DNA of 6,541 nucleotides, taken from the NCBI GenBank assembly GCA_003451915.1, contig DMJC01000232.1, positions 1-6,541 on the forward strand, read 5' to 3'. This DNA is from Clostridiales bacterium (lineage in GTDB: Bacteria; Bacillota; Clostridia; Saccharofermentanales; UBA5734). The notes beneath the pieces are model-generated. The model ran no database searches. It worked only from the letters and a program-made list of their open reading frames with translations, and was not told the origin of the DNA. A program made the translations under genes and the position numbers. How positions within the stretch are numbered: the stretch's first letter is position 1; every line of letters starts with the position of its first letter. Positions 4,754 to 6,541 of this stretch are shown here, piece by piece.

Positions 4754-5872
4754 TTATTTAGCAGCAATGCTTTTACGGTATTTTTCGCTCTCCCAGTTGC
4801 TGATAAAATCTTTGCCGGCTTCATTCATCGTGACCACTGTGCGGTTAGCTTGCCGAATTGTACCGGTGATAAATAAAATAGCGCAGAGCGTTTCTTCTAT
4901 GGTCTGAGCTTCAGTGCGGGCACACTGGTAGAAGACCTCGCCTGTCTCACGGAAAACGGTGCATTTGTCATTGAGCATAAGCCCGGAAGACAGGGCTTGC
5001 TCAAGGCTGCCCTTATTCGCGACAGCAACCTGGCCGCTCAAAAAGACCAGCTGGTCAGGATATAACGCTTTAGTCGTAAAGTCTTCCAGTTGCCAGTCCG
5101 TCTTCAACAATTTCTCCCGAAGCCAACGGGTAGCTGACATAAAACCAGGCATCGGCTGGCTTTCAGCCAAGGCTGGATTCGGCCAGTCTTCACTGCTGAC
5201 ACCAAATGCTGCCGCGATGCGCTGATTCACCTCATCATGTAAAGCAAGACAGGTGTCGGCATCCGGTCCGGTAACAATCAAGCCGTGATTCTGCATGAAA
5301 ATGATCGCCGGCAGGGTGCCGTCAGGCTGAATGGCATTACGGCGAGCCTGCCCGATGGAAAAAGTCAGTTGTGCGCCGGGATTAATGTAAGGCACAAACG
5401 TGAAGCCCGCTCCGATGTCAGCCAGAGCTTGCCCGGCAATAGCAGCGCCTTCAGTTGAACAGGTAGCCAGATTGGCATAAATCGGATGGGTATGCAGGAC
5501 AAAGGTGTCGAGAAGTGAATGAAAACCAGCCTCAACCGACGGGCGCAAGGCAGGCAGTCCTTCGACCGGCAGCGTCGCCGCTTTGGCCTGGGCAGAACCG
5601 GCTGCTTCAACATCAGCCAGCGTCGCCGGGTCTGTGTTTTCATAAAATTTGCGTATGGCTGCGAAATCAAGCACAGCGTAGGCCTGGTCGGGGGCGATCT
5701 GGTCGAGTCGATAGCCAGAAGCTTTAATGGCCATCAGTTGGGCGTCAAACTTGACCGAGGTGTTGCCGCCGCCGCCTTGAACATAATCGGAACGGCTGCC
5801 CGCTGTCCGGGACATGCGGGTGTACTCGGACAAGCGAGACTGATTGCAGGTTATAAATTCATTTGCAGACAT
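4754..5872 (-). CDS. Class II aldolase, probable L-rhamnulose-1-phosphate aldolase (RhaE-like)
   Basis: Zinc-dependent class II aldolase/adducin-family protein, expected from context to split L-rhamnulose-1-phosphate into dihydroxyacetone phosphate and L-lactaldehyde. The 372 residues include the phosphate-binding GGGGNTSVK (33-41), a likely catalytic Glu114 in PSVEAGFHSLL, the metal-site pair in LHTHP (His127, His129) and a third likely ligand, His196, in MQNHGLIVTG. It is about 100 residues longer than E. coli RhaD (274). It resembles the N-terminal aldolase part of the bifunctional aldolase/dehydrogenases (B. subtilis RhaEW/YuxG) but ends before any Rossmann-fold dehydrogenase domain. AGGAGG at 5879-5884, 6 nt before ATG, lies in the last rhaA codons, and only 3 nt separate the two genes. 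Position between rhaA and rhaB makes the substrate likely; specificity is inferred, so I give no symbol. Confidence 0.9.
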   Translation of the reverse strand: MSANEFITCNQSRLSEYTRMSRTAGSRSDYVQGGGGNTSVKFDAQLMAIKASGYRLDQIAPDQAYAVLDFAAIRKFYENTDPATLADVEAAGSAQAKAATLPVEGLPALRPSVEAGFHSLLDTFVLHTHPIYANLATCSTEGAAIAGQALADIGAGFTFVPYINPGAQLTFSIGQARRNAIQPDGTLPAIIFMQNHGLIVTGPDADTCLALHDEVNQRIAAAFGVSSEDWPNPALAESQPMPGFMSATRWLREKLLKTDWQLEDFTTKALYPDQLVFLSGQVAVANKGSLEQALSSGLMLNDKCTVFRETGEVFYQCARTEAQTIEETLCAILFITGTIRQANRTVVTMNEAGKDFISNWESEKYRKSIAAK

Positions 5873-5875
5873 AGC

Positions 5876-6541
5876 TTACCTCCTGGACAGAACGTTAGCT
5901 TCGTACGCATCAATTTCAGCCATGTAATCACTGCCAGCCGGAACATCTCCGTTCAGGCAGAACTGATTCCAGACAGCTGCGAACGGCAAAGTGCGTGACT
6001 CTTCCATCAAGGCCAGGCGTTCGGTGAAACGGCCCTTGTTTTCAGCAGCCTTGAGCAGCGCAGTCGGTTCAAGCAGCGCGGCCAGGATTGCTTTCTGGGT
6101 TGCGCGGACGCCGATCACCCAGGCGCCGATGCGGTTGATGCTGCCATCGAAATAGTCGGTGGCCAGATAGACACGGTCAAAAGCGTCGGCACGCTTGATT
6201 TCACGCATGACATCCTGGACGCTTTCATCGGAAATAACGACAAAGTCGCTGTCCCACTTGATGCCGCGAGTGACATGGATCAGCAGTTTCGGTGTGAAAA
6301 GCAGCAGCGAAGAGATTTTGTCAGCGATGGTTTCGGTCGGGTGGAAATGGCCCATGTCGAGGGTCAGCAACAGATTTTCATTGCCGTTGGCGCGGGCGTG
6401 AGCCAGATAGCCCATGTAAAATTCGTGCGAACCGACGGTGTAGCTTTCGACACCGATGCCAAAGAGTTTGCACTCGACTGAGTCGATGATCAGGTCAGTC
6501 GGATACTTGACTGCGAGAATCTCATCGAGTGAGTCACGCAG
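5876..6541 (-). CDS. rhaA: L-rhamnose isomerase RhaA, C-terminal half (5' end beyond the window)
   Basis: Metal-dependent isomerase converting L-rhamnose to L-rhamnulose, the first catabolic step. The open frame runs to the window edge, giving 221 residues that correspond to roughly the second half of the 419-residue E. coli enzyme. Numbering from the first visible codon, E23 (DSVECKLFGIG), D62 and H65 (TLDMGHFHPTE), H89 (LIHVTRG), D97 and D99 (KWDSD) and D129 (ATDYFDGSINRIGAW) match the E. coli metal-site residues E234, D267, H270, H294, D302, D304 and D334. A six-residue insertion relative to E. coli follows EFYMGY. The C-terminus LSRR matches the family end. The internal Met at 6415 is conserved mid-protein sequence (HEFYMGY), not a start. 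The gene leads directly into the aldolase and rhaB, so it is upstream in the same operon; the promoter is out of view. Confidence 0.97.
   Translation of the reverse strand: MRDSLDEILAVKYPTDLIIDSVECKLFGIGVESYTVGSHEFYMGYLAHARANGNENLLLTLDMGHFHPTETIADKISSLLLFTPKLLIHVTRGIKWDSDFVVISDESVQDVMREIKRADAFDRVYLATDYFDGSINRIGAWVIGVRATQKAILAALLEPTALLKAAENKGRFTERLALMEESRTLPFAAVWNQFCLNGDVPAGSDYMAEIDAYEANVLSRR
5879..5884 (-). promoter_or_regulatory. Aldolase ribosome binding site embedded in the last rhaA codons
   Basis: AGGAGG is formed by the two terminal Arg codons of rhaA (AGG AGG TAA), 6 nt before the aldolase ATG at 5872. This tight arrangement suggests coupled translation of the two proteins. Confidence 0.75.

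Noticed and set aside
4735..4824. 30-codon N-terminal extension of rhaB beginning at ATG 4824
   Set aside because: It overlaps the end of the aldolase gene, the family starts at MSDIRQ-like sequence right before the DFG motif, and the strong GGAGG at 4743-4747 fits the start at 4734.
5519..5998. 159-codon + strand open frame opposite the aldolase and rhaA
   Set aside because: It is antisense to two clearly assigned enzymes, crosses their junction and has no ribosome binding site or recognisable domain.
6413..6415. ATG at 6415 as the rhaA start
   Set aside because: The frame stays open to the window edge and the upstream codons encode conserved RhaA sequence (VECKLFGIGVESYTVGSHEFY), so the gene is cut by the window edge.

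Overview
The window looks like a chromosomal segment of a Gram-positive bacterium of the Bacillota, probably Clostridia-like, with base composition near 50% GC. The evidence is the ybaB-recR pair, a mazG-rqcP-divIC cluster of the B. subtilis yabN-yabO-divIC type, and strong AGGAGG-type ribosome binding sites before most genes. The genus cannot be fixed from this sequence. The sporulation genes yabP and yabQ, which sit between rqcP and divIC in B. subtilis, are not at this locus.

Layout. Positions 1-937 (+ strand) hold the end of a ybaB-recR operon: a nucleoid-associated protein whose 5' end may lie outside the window, and a complete RecR. Everything to the right is on the - strand. divIC (950-1291) converges on recR with only 12 nt between them and has its own candidate promoter. 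Upstream of it in the direction of transcription are rqcP (1434-1697), mazG (1694-2584) and a small unnamed conserved-looking gene (2596-2856). These three form a tight operon: mazG and rqcP overlap by 4 nt, and 11 nt separate the small gene from mazG. From the right edge to 3265 lies an L-rhamnose catabolic operon in the order rhaA (3' half only), a class II aldolase, and rhaB. Together they supply isomerisation of L-rhamnose to L-rhamnulose, phosphorylation at O1, and cleavage of L-rhamnulose-1-phosphate to dihydroxyacetone phosphate and L-lactaldehyde. The operon's promoter and regulator lie outside the window.

The only long gene-free stretch (2857-3264) is dense in secondary structure. 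It holds a terminator-like hairpin (2926-2957) that may share bases with a promoter, and two related palindromic elements. Element A (about 3020-3094) is bordered by perfect 13-nt direct repeats. Element B (3122-3277) is a 156-bp near-palindrome with 54-nt arms, and its right arm includes the last codons and stop of rhaB. A and B have different outer arms but the same core: CCGCAG, a small hairpin with a GAA triloop whose stem differs by paired changes, then CGAGGACC. This paired element, which I cannot assign to a named family, is the least ordinary part of the window. The protein-coding genes all look intact and conventional apart from the two cut by the window edges.
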